A stretch of 64,000 nt of DNA, from NCBI RefSeq assembly GCF_910592395.1, contig NC_088317.1:1302001-1366000 (forward strand), read 5' to 3'. Below, one piece after another: positions 26,578 to 37,974 of this stretch. The notes beneath the pieces are model-generated. The model did not search any database, was not told the origin of the DNA, and saw only the letters and a list, made by a program, of their open reading frames with translations. The first letter of the stretch is position 1; each line of letters opens with the position of its first letter. A program made the translations under genes and the position numbers. The DNA is from Lineus longissimus (Eukaryota; Nemertea; Pilidiophora; Heteronemertea; Lineidae).

Positions 26578-28082
26578 GCTCGAGTCGTGGTTCCCCTTTC
26601 ACCAGAAGACTGTTGAAATCGTGTGTGTGGGGGTCTCAAGATTCGATTTCTACTTCCTTGTCCTTAACAATCACTGCTGGTGCAATCAATGGCAATGACA
26701 TGTGGCGTCGTCTGCTGCGAAAGTCTGTCACTAGCACACTCGTTTCGGCGGGAAATTTGAAATTCGCAGTTTCGATTCCTGACCCATGCGACCAGCAGGT
26801 AAACTCCCAGGGATGTCCATAGCCTCATCCTAATTGGTTTGATAGGCTGAGAGGTGTCCAATAAGATTGTGATAAGTGTCCAGCTACCAAAGGTCTCCGA
26901 TAAGATGTAGAGTCCAGCTACCAGAGGTGTTGGATAGGACTATAAAAGTCCAGCTACCACTACCAGAGGTGTCCAAAAAGGGAGGTTCAGCTGTAGCCCT
27001 CGGATGTCTGTCCTTATTGCTGAAATTCGGAAGAGCAGATCTATACCTCGCTCTTGCATCCACTCAGGCACTCTTCCCTGGAGTACTCAATAGCCAAGGC
27101 CAGCTCTTTACAAGATTATCACCTTAGATGAAACAGACTACAGAAAACTTTAAGAATGGCCAAAGAAGAGAAAATACAATGTTTGATAGTTAACAGTAAA
27201 TTTATTACGATAGTGATGACTAACAATTGTACATTCTAAACAGATCTATTTTAAATACCAATACAAGCACTACAATGCTCTTTTTTGCCACATTAACATT
27301 CCACAAAAGTGTGTGAAAAGTTATACCCGCACCTTCCCGTACCTACAACAATAGCACCAACAACCCTTACTGTGATGGAAACTCGTAACACTAACTCATA
27401 AGTCTGTTGCAATCGTGGTGTTTGATTATAATAACAATCTGTCCTTAACACATCTTTTGAGGACAAAGTCACAACCAGGATGAAAGGAGAAGACCATTTC
27501 ATCACATAGGTTGTGACTATACAACCAAAGTACTGGGCCACTGATTCTACACATTACACAAGTACCAGCAGGGTTTAAGTGGAGCTTTTTGGCCAACAAA
27601 GACAAATAAGACCTTCTCGGACTAGGATACTAGTCGTATCGCCCCCAAATATTTGTTGGCCCAATTAAACCCACCTTGCCCTATATTATTACAACATGTT
27701 TAGTCCCCACTTGAATGAGGTACATTGCACATAAACATTGACTAGAGTTTTAGACACTTCCTTCTGTAATATCACACGATCATGTTGATTTCCATGCCGG
27801 GAAAAAATAATCTCCTTTCAATAAAGTTGACTTCAGAATTTCTAGATTGCACCATAAGTTTAGCTTATGTCCCTGCTCTCGGCCACATCCACCTTTGGAG
27901 ACGTTTGTCCCTAACCAAAGGTCCACAAGTTATCAAGGTACGAAGGCCACCTTAGATTGATTGGTGACATCACGATCTTCTAGTTGATCCAGTAGTTCTA
28001 CAAAAAGCTATCTGTCCTATTTTCCAAGATTACATCAAAGGCCACGCTGGATAGGAGACAACAGAGCCGGAAGTGATCACAA
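26578..28082 (-). other. Promoter of copy A and 3' UTR of copy B
   Basis: The part next to 26577 is the copy A upstream region, with a segment (26695-26775) that is homologous to the region upstream of copy B. The part from 27201 to 28082 is probably the 3' UTR of copy B, with a minus-strand AATAAA at 27201-27206. The 26870-27130 stretch shows several imperfect copies of a GTCCAGCTACCA motif. No other gene was seen. Confidence 0.55.
26747..26755 (-). promoter_or_regulatory. E2F-type site upstream of copy A
   Basis: On the minus strand this reads TTTCCCGCC, matching the E2F consensus TTTSSCGC. It sits 170 nt upstream of the ATG, inside a block also present upstream of copy B (31929-31937). 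Confidence 0.5.
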
Positions 28083-31000
28083 TCACTTGTGTCTTGCTTC
28101 AAATGCAGTTAGGAAGCTGGTGTCAGCACCATTTTCAAGGACTTTGTCAAGTATTGGAAGATATCTGTAAAAAGACCAAAATCATTTACCAAAATGAATC
28201 ATATAACAAAAGCTAAAGAGGTTAACAGTGTGCCTTTATTCTTCAAATCTAATTGCAAGACTTTGTCACAACCACCTGTTGTCTTGTCCAAATTTTGCCA
28301 GAATTCGTCACAACCAGATGGCTATGTCTTAAGCTTATCTCTCCCATTACGTCCCATGACATACTTACTCAGCAATCTGCTTATCCAGCCATTCCTTGTG
28401 ACAGAGACCCTTCAACCACGAGTCAGGAATCTTCGAGACTCCTAGCTTACATCCTAGCAGCGCTCCGGCCACAGCACAATTGGTGTCAGCATCACCTCCC
28501 TGAAAGACAAAGATATTTTGCAACTTGGAGTTTCCTGGAAACTTCTGTGGAGCCGTCTTCAGCAGACAACTCCACGAACTGCACATCCTCACTCTGAAGG
28601 AAATCACTCATACAGATACAGTCCTTCAATTGTTTTCTCAAAAAATATCGGAATCAATTTTCACATAACCAAAATCACGGTGATGTACTACCACGCTCAC
28701 CCTCGTACTGTATCTAACTTACCTGCATAAGAAGCTCCTCTAAAGCCTTCCTATAGTTCTTCTGTCTCAGCGCCCAAAACCCGCTTCCCATACACTTGAA
28801 GCAGAAACCGATCTTCTTAGAATCATCAAGTTCTAACACTGCAAGATTCTTGGCGTACATGTGGAAGTGAAGGTCCTCAATCTAAAATGGAAGATATGTA
28901 ATGTTAGCAGGTTGTGACTAGTGTCTTTAGTGGTTGTGAAAACTGTCAACAAGATGGTTCTTAGGCTGTAACATGGATCATTGATCTTATCTCATTGAGC
29001 AGAATCTGAAATGGAAGACAAAAGTCACCAGGTCTTTCGTTTGTGACATAGTGATCATTGGTTGTGGCATTTCTCTTGGGACAGTTATCTTCGTGCCTTG
29101 GAAAGAATTGAACAGAAAAGCACCGTGACAACCAAGAGTGAATGCAGAACCCTACCTGCTCCGGTTCGGTCAAAAATTCCTTGGCGTAGTTATAACTGTC
29201 CGCAATCACAGCATCGATGTTAAACTTGTCATTTTTCTTCATGTGTTTCTCTTGTCTCTGAAGCATCATGGCGATTGCTGTGGTAACTGCGACGCAGGAC
29301 GCTTGGCATCTGAAATGTTTGAGAGTAGAAATAAGCATTGTTTCAGCAAACACAGTAATGACCAATCTAATAGGCCTTCATGCAACTCTCTATTTACCTA
29401 CCTTGGGTCATAATGGGTTGTCTTACAGATCTCTTTAGTGTTGCTGATGACCTTGTCCATGTTCCTGTAGTCATGGATACCCAGGATAGAAGTGCGCATG
29501 ACGCTACCGTTGGGGGCGACACGACGGCCCGAATGTTCCCAGACCCACTGGGCTGCCTGAAAATGAAAGTTTCTCAGCAATTTACAGGTGTAATGAAGTC
29601 CTTCATGTGAGCAGTTAAGGAGCCGATGACATTTTACAGGACTGGAGAGTGGGTGCTAGAGAGTGGGTGCTAGAGAGTGGGTGCTAGAGAGTGGGTGCTA
29701 GAGAGTGGGTGTGATAAAGACATAGTTAAGTCTGGAGACAACCTACAAGAACTAGGAACCTCTGCATAACCAACGTAGCTCAGTTACGTTTGCCATTACG
29801 TTATGCAAGTCATCTATACTATACCAGTTCACATCCAAAGACAATGTCAAATTGGAAATCACCAGGCATGTTGTCAAGGCTTCATTGCAGGTCACAGTCA
29901 CTATAATAGGTCTTTTGCGCAGAGCCACATACCTCACTTGGCGCTGCATCAAATCGCTGATGTCGAAGAACACGATCCGTTGTTGACCCGATCCCATACC
30001 CAACGTGATCGCCCAACTCCTGATACCCATGTTTACACCACTGGACGATCCTATGTGCAAAGTCAAGTTGGTCAATCTGAAAACAACGATTTAGCAATGT
30101 TAACATACCTCGCCAGGAGCTGCATCAAATTTCTCATTGCGGAGGACGGCATGCGTGTTCCATCCTATCCCCATTCCTCCACGGTCCCCCAACTCTTTAA
30201 ATCCTTCATGCCCCCATTGCTTTACTCTGCGTCCAAAGTCTATTTGATTTGCCTAAAGGACAAGATACAGCTACCAGTCATTTCTGTGGAGAATTAGAAG
30301 TAATAAGTTGTACATGAACAGTTGTGCTTTTGTCTTTGGTGAAGAAGGAACACCTATATTGTGTTGTTCTTCACCAAAGACAAAACACCTAAAATTTGAT
30401 CCAATGTACTTGTTTCGACCGGTAGTAACTTGCTCCTCCATAGTTATCTTGACATATGTTTAGAGCCACCGGACCACAGATGTCATGAATTGCAGCTAGT
30501 ACCAGAAATAATCAAGTTACCTTTCCATCATTGTCCCTGAGTGATAGCATGATGAGGATCATCTGGTCTGAGTCGTCCGTCCAATCGCCTGTCTCCCAGC
30601 GATCACGATGAAGGTCGTCCACCTTTTGCTCATACTCAAGCTTCTTAAACTTCCCATAATGCTGAAATGATAATGCCGTTCGAGTAGGCTAGCTTCCTGT
30701 CTTCTGGTTGTGCATGACTTTGTCCTCTCGTAAGTTCAGACCTATTTGGTAAAGGATGTATTGCCCTTACATTTGTACGTAAAAGGCTTTTTAGCCCCAG
30801 ACCTTTAAAAATACAGTGGGACCTCCCTTAGCGGACACCTTTCTATTAAGGACAACCTCTCTATTCGCGTTACAGCTCTTACCGTTTTCGCTGTCTTCTT
30901 GTTCATAAACTCTGTCAACAAGCCAATCGCGTCACCGGAACAATTACCATAGATGGTCCCAAGGATGTGCTCTAGGGTGAGCTAATATGGAAAAATAAGA

Positions 31001-31732
31001 GGGCAGATTATAATTTTTTATGTGTTACATAATTATAGGTCTAAGGGGTGAATAATGTGATGCCCAAAGCTAAAAACGTTATAAAACTAGGAAGAGAGTG
31101 ATAAAGTTGAGGAACAAACATCTAAGAATAAAGTGTGTTGTCCAAGGCTACCAACACACAATTAAAGAAAACAGTAAAGTGTGTAACCAACAGCTGATAT
31201 GCACAACTACAGAAAAGAGTACAGTGCCTAGAACAGAGTGAAGTGTGTTGTCAAAGGCTAACAACATATGTCAATATTCCCGCCTTCGCAACAACCAGCG
31301 CCCCCATCAATGAGATTTGATGGATTGGTCTACAGCGCGCGGATAGGGTCGAGGTTACCTGGACCATACATTTTCAGTACCATACAGTGGATAGACTGTC
31401 ATACCGAGAGCTCTGGTATTACAGATTATTCACTTGGATCGAGGTTACCCATCCTACAGAAAAACACTTGACCGGAAGCTTACGCCCCCAAATCGAGTTC
31501 ATGACGAGTGAATTGCCGTCAAGTACCAGTCTCTGTAATGAGTGAATGGCGGAGACTGGTGAAAGAGTCTACCATCATCTGTATCCCATAGAGCCTCGTG
31601 CAAAATACCATACCACCGCTGACTCATTAGAGGGCGTAAATCTAACAGGAGCAAATCACAAATAATATAAATAACCAAATTCTTTACCTTGGTTTCACCT
31701 TTAGATTGGCGGTGGTCTGCCTTAGCCGCCAT
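28083..31732 (-). CDS. ADP-ribosylglycohydrolase family protein, copy B, 369 aa, with alternative exon 4
   Basis: Paralogue of copy A, in tandem on the same strand. Exons in order: 31732-31688 (ATG), 30981-30883, 30661-30521, exon 4b 30252-30109 or exon 4a 30076-29933, 29556-29402, 29309-29156, 28881-28723, 28499-28369, 28164-28083 (TGA). Exon lengths from exon 2 through exon 8 are identical to copy A (99, 141, 144, 155, 154, 159 and 131 nt). The motifs are GNCSGDAIG, GDWTDDSD, PNGSVMR and GGDADTN. Two complete 144-nt phase-0 versions of exon 4 are present, both with consensus splice sites. The lengths given assume that one exon 4 is used. There is no signal peptide, and the substrate is unknown. 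Confidence 0.92.
29645..29712. repeat. 14-bp tandem repeat
   Basis: Five copies of AGAGTGGGTGCTAG, nearly perfect, in the intron between 29556 and exon 4a of copy B. Confidence 0.9.
29933..30076 (-). CDS. Alternative exon 4a of ADP-ribosylglycohydrolase copy B
   Basis: 144 nt, phase 0 at both ends, acceptor GTTGTTTTCAG and donor GTATGTGG. It encodes 48 residues starting IDQLDFAHRI and ending RFDAAPSE. It aligns without gaps to exon 4b (30109-30252) and to the single exon 4 of copy A (24920-25063). It lacks the GGMGIG of the other two (GYGIG here). Probably one of a mutually exclusive pair. Confidence 0.82.
30109..30252 (-). CDS. Alternative exon 4b of ADP-ribosylglycohydrolase copy B
   Basis: 144 nt, phase 0 at both ends, acceptor TTGTCCTTTAG and donor GTATGTTA. 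It encodes 48 residues starting ANQIDFGRRV and ending KFDAAPGE, closer to copy A's exon 4 than exon 4a is. Only 32 nt separate its donor from the exon 4a acceptor. Confidence 0.85.
30328..30385 (-). other. Perfect 19-bp stem-loop in the intron before the alternative exons
   Basis: TTTTGTCTTTGGTGAAGAA at 30328-30346 is exactly complementary to 30367-30385. A further 5 bp (AACAC/GTGTT) can pair inside, after a small bulge. It lies in the intron just 5' of exon 4b, 76 nt from the acceptor. Confidence 0.8.
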
Positions 31733-31928
31733 ATGGCCGTCTGTTATTATCGTCTGTTCGCCCTTAGAGAAACGAAGGTTCGCCGCACCGTACCAAAAAT
31801 TGGTGCCAGATTACTAAGAAATCGAAGCAGGAGCTACCTCTATCACCAGCGATGATTATGTGGTGCAATAATAAAACTGGTATTGTGGCGTCGTCTGCTG
31901 CCGAACTCTATCACTGTGATGCGGTTTT

Positions 31929-31937
31929 GGCGGGAAA
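31929..31937 (-). promoter_or_regulatory. E2F-type site upstream of copy B
   Basis: Reads TTTCCCGCC on the minus strand, 197 nt upstream of the ATG. The surrounding ~90 bp, including TGTGGCGTCGTCTGCTGC, matches the block upstream of copy A. Confidence 0.5.
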
Positions 31938-32789
31938 TTTGAAATTTGCGGAACTGCGCGCGTCCGCAGTGTATCATTAGGCAGGAGTAGGAAGGAGCCT
32001 GCGGGCTAGGAGAAGGTGGTTCCAGATGACGAATATATATACACGGTTGGGATTTCCGTTCGATTTTGGGCTCACAGGATCATTAAAAATACTCTGGGCC
32101 ATCTCCCCTAAATAACTCACACTCCCTCTTTTATAACATTCAGCCTTGCTCTCACGTTTTATAAACAGACTGCGATCTCGGAGCCGTGTGTGTCAAGATG
32201 AAGGCGTGAGATGACGTGCAGGTAAAATGAGGATAACAAAAATTCCCTCCAACCTCAACCTCACGACAAATCACCTTTCATCTTGCTTTGACATTCGCGC
32301 CGGACTAGCCCCCTGCAGGATAGTTCTATACTCGGGTAGGCGCTTTTCTAGCAGGTCATCGACGACAGTTAACACGGCACGTCCCGGCTAACAGGTGTTA
32401 GGGATTGACACCTGTTGACAGTCATATCGAGTGTGTTCTGACGAGTCTGACATATTGTGGTGGAGTCTCTGAAGGAAGAGGACTGAGGGCGTCTATCCGG
32501 ACCGAAAGTAGATGATTAAGTAATTTGGCTTTATCAGAGGAGCATTCCGATGCGGTTGGTTCATTTGGAAATACATCAGAAAATCTGAACGTTGAAAGGT
32601 ATGTAGACGTTTCTCATCTCGACAATTGTCAATAGGGTGTGACACGCCAAGTATCACGCAATGGTCTTTGTTATACGCCGAGCGCTGCTCGAGAACAAAG
32701 ACTTTGAATAAGATACATCTTATCCAGAGCCGTATTAAGCGAGGGGGAGCAGGAGTCAATTGTCAACTGCCTTGAGACGTCGACGTCAC

Positions 32790-32880
32790 CGAAAAACGTG
32801 TTTTTCATGCCCCTTTTGGGACAAAAAAGTGGTGTTCTGCCCCCCTGGAGCCGAAAGCTTCTTGCCCCCCCCCCCCCCCA
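32790..32880. repeat. Dispersed repeat with poly-C tract
   Basis: Contains CGTGTTTTTCATGC..TTTTGGGAC..GTGTTCTGCCCCCC and then a long C run. A related copy lies at 25360-25435 inside an intron of ADP-ribosylglycohydrolase copy A. Confidence 0.6.
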
Positions 32881-33177
32881 ATATCAGCCATACGATCCTA
32901 CAGCGAAATCATAATGTGGAGAGAGACCTCCCTGGCCCGGCTACCGGCATCTAAACTGCGACCGCCATGCCCGGACTCTCACTAAATGTTTTATGACAAA
33001 GACGTCTGAGTTTTAAGGTTATTTTGACGCACACCCTAGTGAAAATCGGCTCCGCCTTTTCGGACGCCAGTACCCTACTCACTCCGTCGGTAAGAGCGAG
33101 ACGCAAAGTTCACAGGATGATTAACGAAACCCAAAACTGTAAGTTCATAATCGATATCGTTCTTGTTCTCTCAACAG

Positions 33178-36100
33178 ATGACGCTACAACTGCCGTATCT
33201 CTCGCCGCAGCTTGGCTTAGGCTTGGCATCGGTGTCAGTGGTAGGCATCACGGCAGCTACATTAGCCATAATACCGGTCATCATACTTCTTGTCAAGAGC
33301 ATCAGGGAGGCTGAGATACCAATAGGTACGTACCTCAACGTATTTACACTGATATGGAGTATGGGGTAGAGGTCTCTTGCCTTACATTGACCGCTTTAAG
33401 GCCACCACGCGGGGCCTGATGGTATAGGCTAAGTATGGGGTAACAGAGTCTATACTGCCATTCTCCATCCGCGGGACCGAAACTCTTATTATACCTGACG
33501 TCGTTCTATCCCTGTTTGAATTGGCTGCCATTGTTGCCAAATGTACAGGATCCGCTCATTACATGACGTTCAATGCATAGGCCTATCTTGATGCGAAACT
33601 TTGAGAAATGGTTAGAATATCATAGTCCATTCAAACATTTCAATTGGACATGCTTTATTCTCAACACCATAAGTCGTCGTAATTTCCATCCCAAAGTGAG
33701 GAGGAATCTGTGACAGCGGCCATTTTAACTGCCCCATCGAAATGTATAATGTGCAGTGACTTTCATGGAGCTAATACTGGCAGAGAGAATAATGCTTGAA
33801 TACAACGTCTGCTGCATCATCTAATTTTTATTCTCATTCCAGAAATGCTGCTCCTCAACTATTCTCTCACCATCCTCCTCCAACTCATCAAGATGGCGAC
33901 CTTCGACGTAGCAACAATGCTGTCTTCGGATTGGCTATTCGGGCACGTAGTATGCGTAGGGACGGGATTCCTCAATGCGTTATTGCACTATTCAACCTTA
34001 GCCCAGCTCGGAATTCTTGCAGTTGACAGGTGAGCGTCTTTGGTCCATTCGTACCTTCTAAATAAAAGCATCGCCGACTACATACAGTTCAAGTTAAGTT
34101 CGAAATTTGGTGGCCAACGAAGACTTAGTGCAGCAAGTTGCATTTATCCTGTGGTTTTTTGATGTGGGCAACAGTGATAATAGAATAAGGTTCAGAGTCG
34201 ATCGTTTGGTCAGGGTTCCATCCCCATGATCGTCCGCGTAGGAGTTAAAACCTTTTCATCGTCTCTCTCAAGTCTGTGATGTACCAACGTGTGGGTCTGA
34301 GGCTACGGAGGTAATACCGCTGGAAGCCTCATCCCCCAGAGCCGTCGTTTTACTCGCCATTCAATGTCACGGTTGTCCTTCTACAGGTACGTGTGCCTTC
34401 GATATTTCCGGAACTATGAAGTTATCATGACCAAATGGAGAGTCTACGGATGCATACTTCTTCCATGGGGATGCGCTGGTGAGTCATGTTTGTGTGTTAG
34501 ACACAGATTAATAAAAACACGGAGATGGGATCACATTACGAAATGGAACTCCGGGTCAAAGGTACAAAGGAACATTTGCCAAATCATCATTACGTCATTG
34601 ACCCCCTACGAAACAACTTCTATGGGGGGTCGATTGACCTTTGATCGACCAGGGTGAATAAACCGATAGAATTTTACACCTCGGTTTCTGAGAAATCGCG
34701 ATAATTTTTTACATGTAGTTGTTGGTTTTAGACGCGAGATAGCATACGCTAGGTGTGACTGAACCTTCAGGAAACTTCTTGGTTCCTGATATCGGCACCA
34801 GATCTGTGCTTCAAATGATTCTTGACCAATGGAACAACTAACAAACTAAGAAAGCATTGGCGGGTGCAATCAATCCATAACGGGTTTCTGTTGGTGGCTC
34901 ATTGAAATTATATTCGTTTTCTTTTTCTTTTACAGCATACACGGCTCTCCTCCACACAGTAACTCCTGGGGGAATATCATTTCAACATGGCGCATATAGA
35001 TGTGACGTGTCACCACAAGCTGGCATCACATCGTTAGTCATCCAAGCAGGGACAAGAATGGGAAGCTACGCATTGGTCATTGGTATGTTGGTTATTGTCT
35101 GCAGAGTGCCCATCTCTGGAAAGAATGTCCTCCGCGCTGTTGTTTCCAATCATGCCATATCAAGACGACGGACGGCTACGAATAAACGTTTGGATGGGCA
35201 ACTGGTGGTAACTCGTGTTGTTGGTGTTACTGTGATGATTCGTCTCTCTACGGACCTTATAACTCTTGCTTTGAGTATAAAGCAGAGCATTCAACAGAGT
35301 TCTGACATTACGACAAATACGGTCTTGCTCTCGCTCCAGATTCTTAGCACGTTCCTTGCTCCCCTGCCATTCTACCTTTTTGGTGATAAAGTCAGGGGCA
35401 CAGCGCTGAAGTGGCTAAAATGTAGCAACACGCCTGAAGTATTGAATCGCACGTTCAAGTTCATCAACCACGGCCGCGTCTTCCTGCATGATGGTCAAAT
35501 GACCTTGAACGACAATAACAATCGCCCTTCAACGGCAGATATAGAAGTTGGTCTCGGTCAAAGCAGATTCTGGGGTAATTCTCCCTCAACTCGGCTGCCG
35601 GACATAAAGGAGTCCCAAGTACCTTCCAACAATGATATGGGGGCTGGTGGCACTTCTCCACCTACCATGACCTCTGCGTCGAAGTGTTCTGATGGAGAAT
35701 TCGAGATTACACTGTGTTCTGCCCTGGCAGAGCAATTGGAATGTTCACCTCAAATGGCAGGACTTTTTGGTACAAAAGTTGATGCACAGAGCAATCGCTG
35801 TCAGCCAAAAAGGAGCTGCAGTTTCCGATCACGGGCCTCACTGGCAAGAGGTGGCAAGCTTCCGAGACTTAGCACTGTTAAGTCTCAGCATCAGGACCAT
35901 CGACCGATCTCAAGGCATCGCACGATGAGTGTTCCTGTTCGACCAGTTTCAGCAAAGTCTTTGAAGTGGGCCGCTTCTAAGAAGTCTGCAGCAGATCAAT
36001 GCGCTATTAGGGAGGCCATACCGCAGCGTATTAAGCACATCTTACAACGGATGCAGAGTACTCCTGGAATTTTGGGTGATGGAGTGGATATGCTTGGGTT

Positions 36101-37229
36101 ATCGTCTGACAGGAAGAAGATGCAGACTTTCACTGTGAATTCATACAATCTAAAGAAGGACCAGAGTCGAAGGTATCGCAAGAAACTGTCCTCGAACCTT
36201 CTATCTCCTCCAACAATGGACTTTCGTGCGGTTAGCCCTGGTTTGATGACCACCATGGCCCGCCCCATGAGTCCTGCTGTGTCTATAGACTCAACACAGT
36301 CTTGGGAAGAATATATGACGGAAGCGGAACAAGAGATTCCCTTCACTAGCCCTACTCCTAGCACTCTCTCTGCTGGACAGTTGAGCGTACCCAGGTTCAG
36401 TAACCAAAAGAGTTCCCAATTTCCTAAGAGCCCGAAGCTCATTCGGAATACTGGCTTTAAGAATCATGCTCTCACCCCTTCCCAGCTGTCCCTAACCATG
36501 AGTAGAAGGCGCAGTCTAAAGCCAACACGCAGAAGGATCTCGAAATACAAGGTGCAAAATAAATCATCGAAGTCTTCTGAGAATGTGTCAATGGATGATT
36601 CAGATAATGATGACGATTCGGATAGTGCAGGTGGTGTTGCTTCGGAATGCCCCGAAGTGGACAGTCCGACAGCGGGCCCAATGCTGAAGGTACTAGAGGA
36701 GCCAACTGAACAGGTTGAGGCATTTGTTACTCCTATGACTCCAGATAAAGATATTACTATTACAGTTGAAACACCGAAAATTCTTGATGATCCAGTTTGT
36801 GAATGCCAAAGTGAGGACCCGGAAAGTCCTGTTTTCTTCATGGAAGAATACAGCCTCAAGTCTGGTTCACCCTCCCTTTCGTATCCACCATCACCTAATC
36901 ATGAAGAACCCCTACAAGATCCTTCCAAGAAGACAACTGTTCCAAAGAATAGGCAGCCCTATTTTGTACAAAGCCAGTTCCTTGGTGAAGCAATGACGAA
37001 AAAAATGAAAGGAATCTCGAGGCAAAATGTGTCTTATGCGAGATCAACAAGTGAGTCTGCTCCTTGTGGATTAGTTCTGATGGGTTGTTCATCTAGGCAG
37101 TGGAACTCTGTGGATCATGTTCATGATGGACACAGACACAGATTGAACTTCAGTAGACATCTCAACGACTCTGACAGTACGAACCCTAAACCTGTTATTC
37201 TCTCTGAAGACATGGAGTTGTCAGACTGA
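33178..37229 (+). CDS. Rhodopsin-type orphan GPCR with very long C-terminal tail, 906 aa
   Basis: Four coding exons join in phase: 33178-33325, 33843-34029, 34387-34478, 34936-37229 (TGA). Seven hydrophobic segments fit TM1 (about 17-42), TM2 (50-68), TM3 (83-109), TM4 (130-152), TM5 (171-199), TM6 (232-256) and TM7 (268-291). The class A signature DRY is present at 111-113, and the TM3/loop-2 cysteines are probably C87 and C165. The usual CWxP of TM6 is absent and NPxxY is replaced by PLPFY (285-289). The tail of about 615 residues is almost entirely in the last exon. It is rich in Ser, Pro, Lys and Arg and has an acidic DDSDNDDDSDSAGG patch. The ligand is unknown. AATAAA is at 37248. Confidence 0.88.
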
Positions 37230-37974
37230 AAGGCAATGGGTGATATGAATAAAGACTAGCAAATGCTTTTACTCCGGTTTTGTACAGGAAGGCCTAGTGT
37301 AAATGTACATGGAGTTTTAGATAAAATCATTTGCTAGTCTTTATTCATATCACCCATTGAGTGCCGCCGCCAACTGCTTGAGAGCGAGACCTATATCAAG
37401 AGACTGTACTAGAGGCACCAAGGCCAGTTGCCGTGTCAATATCACTTGTTTTACATGTAACCTCACATTGAAATTTAACTTACCGATGTATATCAAGAAT
37501 GCATTGTATTTATTATATGTTGTGTCTGTATTAATATTGGGAATGATTATGTGTTCTAAGTTACATGTGCCTACTGATTGAAGTGCAATTACGCACATCG
37601 TGGACGAGAATATAACTATTTTGTACAAATATACACTTTTCATTTTGTTTCTCTTCTCAATACTCATCCTGAGACCCACTCAATTGTATATCCGATTCAT
37701 TATGTCAGCCATAATGATTCTGGTCCAGCTTTCCCTCCCCCAGTTTGACCAATCAAGGGCTCCCCTAACGACACCTTTTGGGTCCGCGCTGGTTGTTCCC
37801 CGCTCCTGTCTAACGGATAAAACTCTCTCCCCATTAGCCGGAAGAGGAGGATATATTGCATCAAGACTGATGTACTATGTGAGAAGAAATGGAATTGACG
37901 AAGACTGGTGTAGTAAACAAACACATCACTTTATTCTACGTGTGGGAACGTGCCTTTTTATTGGCACTTTTACT
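37230..37974. other. GPCR 3' end and convergent 3' UTR of the Lys-rich gene
   Basis: The GPCR 3' UTR carries a large inverted repeat at 37232-37362. A minus-strand AATAAA at 37930-37935 serves the Lys-rich terminal exon that ends at 37975. Nothing coding was recognised in between. Confidence 0.6.
37232..37362. repeat. Inverted repeat with an AATAAA in each arm
   Basis: Arms of about 37 nt (37232-37268 and 37326-37362) are near-perfect complements around a ~57-nt loop. The left arm has AATAAA at 37248-37253 on plus; the right arm has AATAAA at 37340-37345 on minus. It starts three bases after the GPCR stop codon. Confidence 0.85.

Larger units (their letters stand above)
31733..33177. other. 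Intergenic region between copy B and the GPCR gene
   Basis: This divergent intergenic region holds the copy B promoter (31733-32000) and the upstream region of the GPCR. An acceptor directly before the GPCR ATG (33177) implies an upstream non-coding exon. A dispersed repeat with a poly-C run (about 32790-32880) resembles 25360-25435. Nothing coding was recognised. Confidence 0.5.

Noticed and set aside
26382-26822. 146-aa plus-strand ORF
   Set aside because: It overlaps exon 1 and the promoter of hydrolase copy A on the other strand and resembles no known protein.
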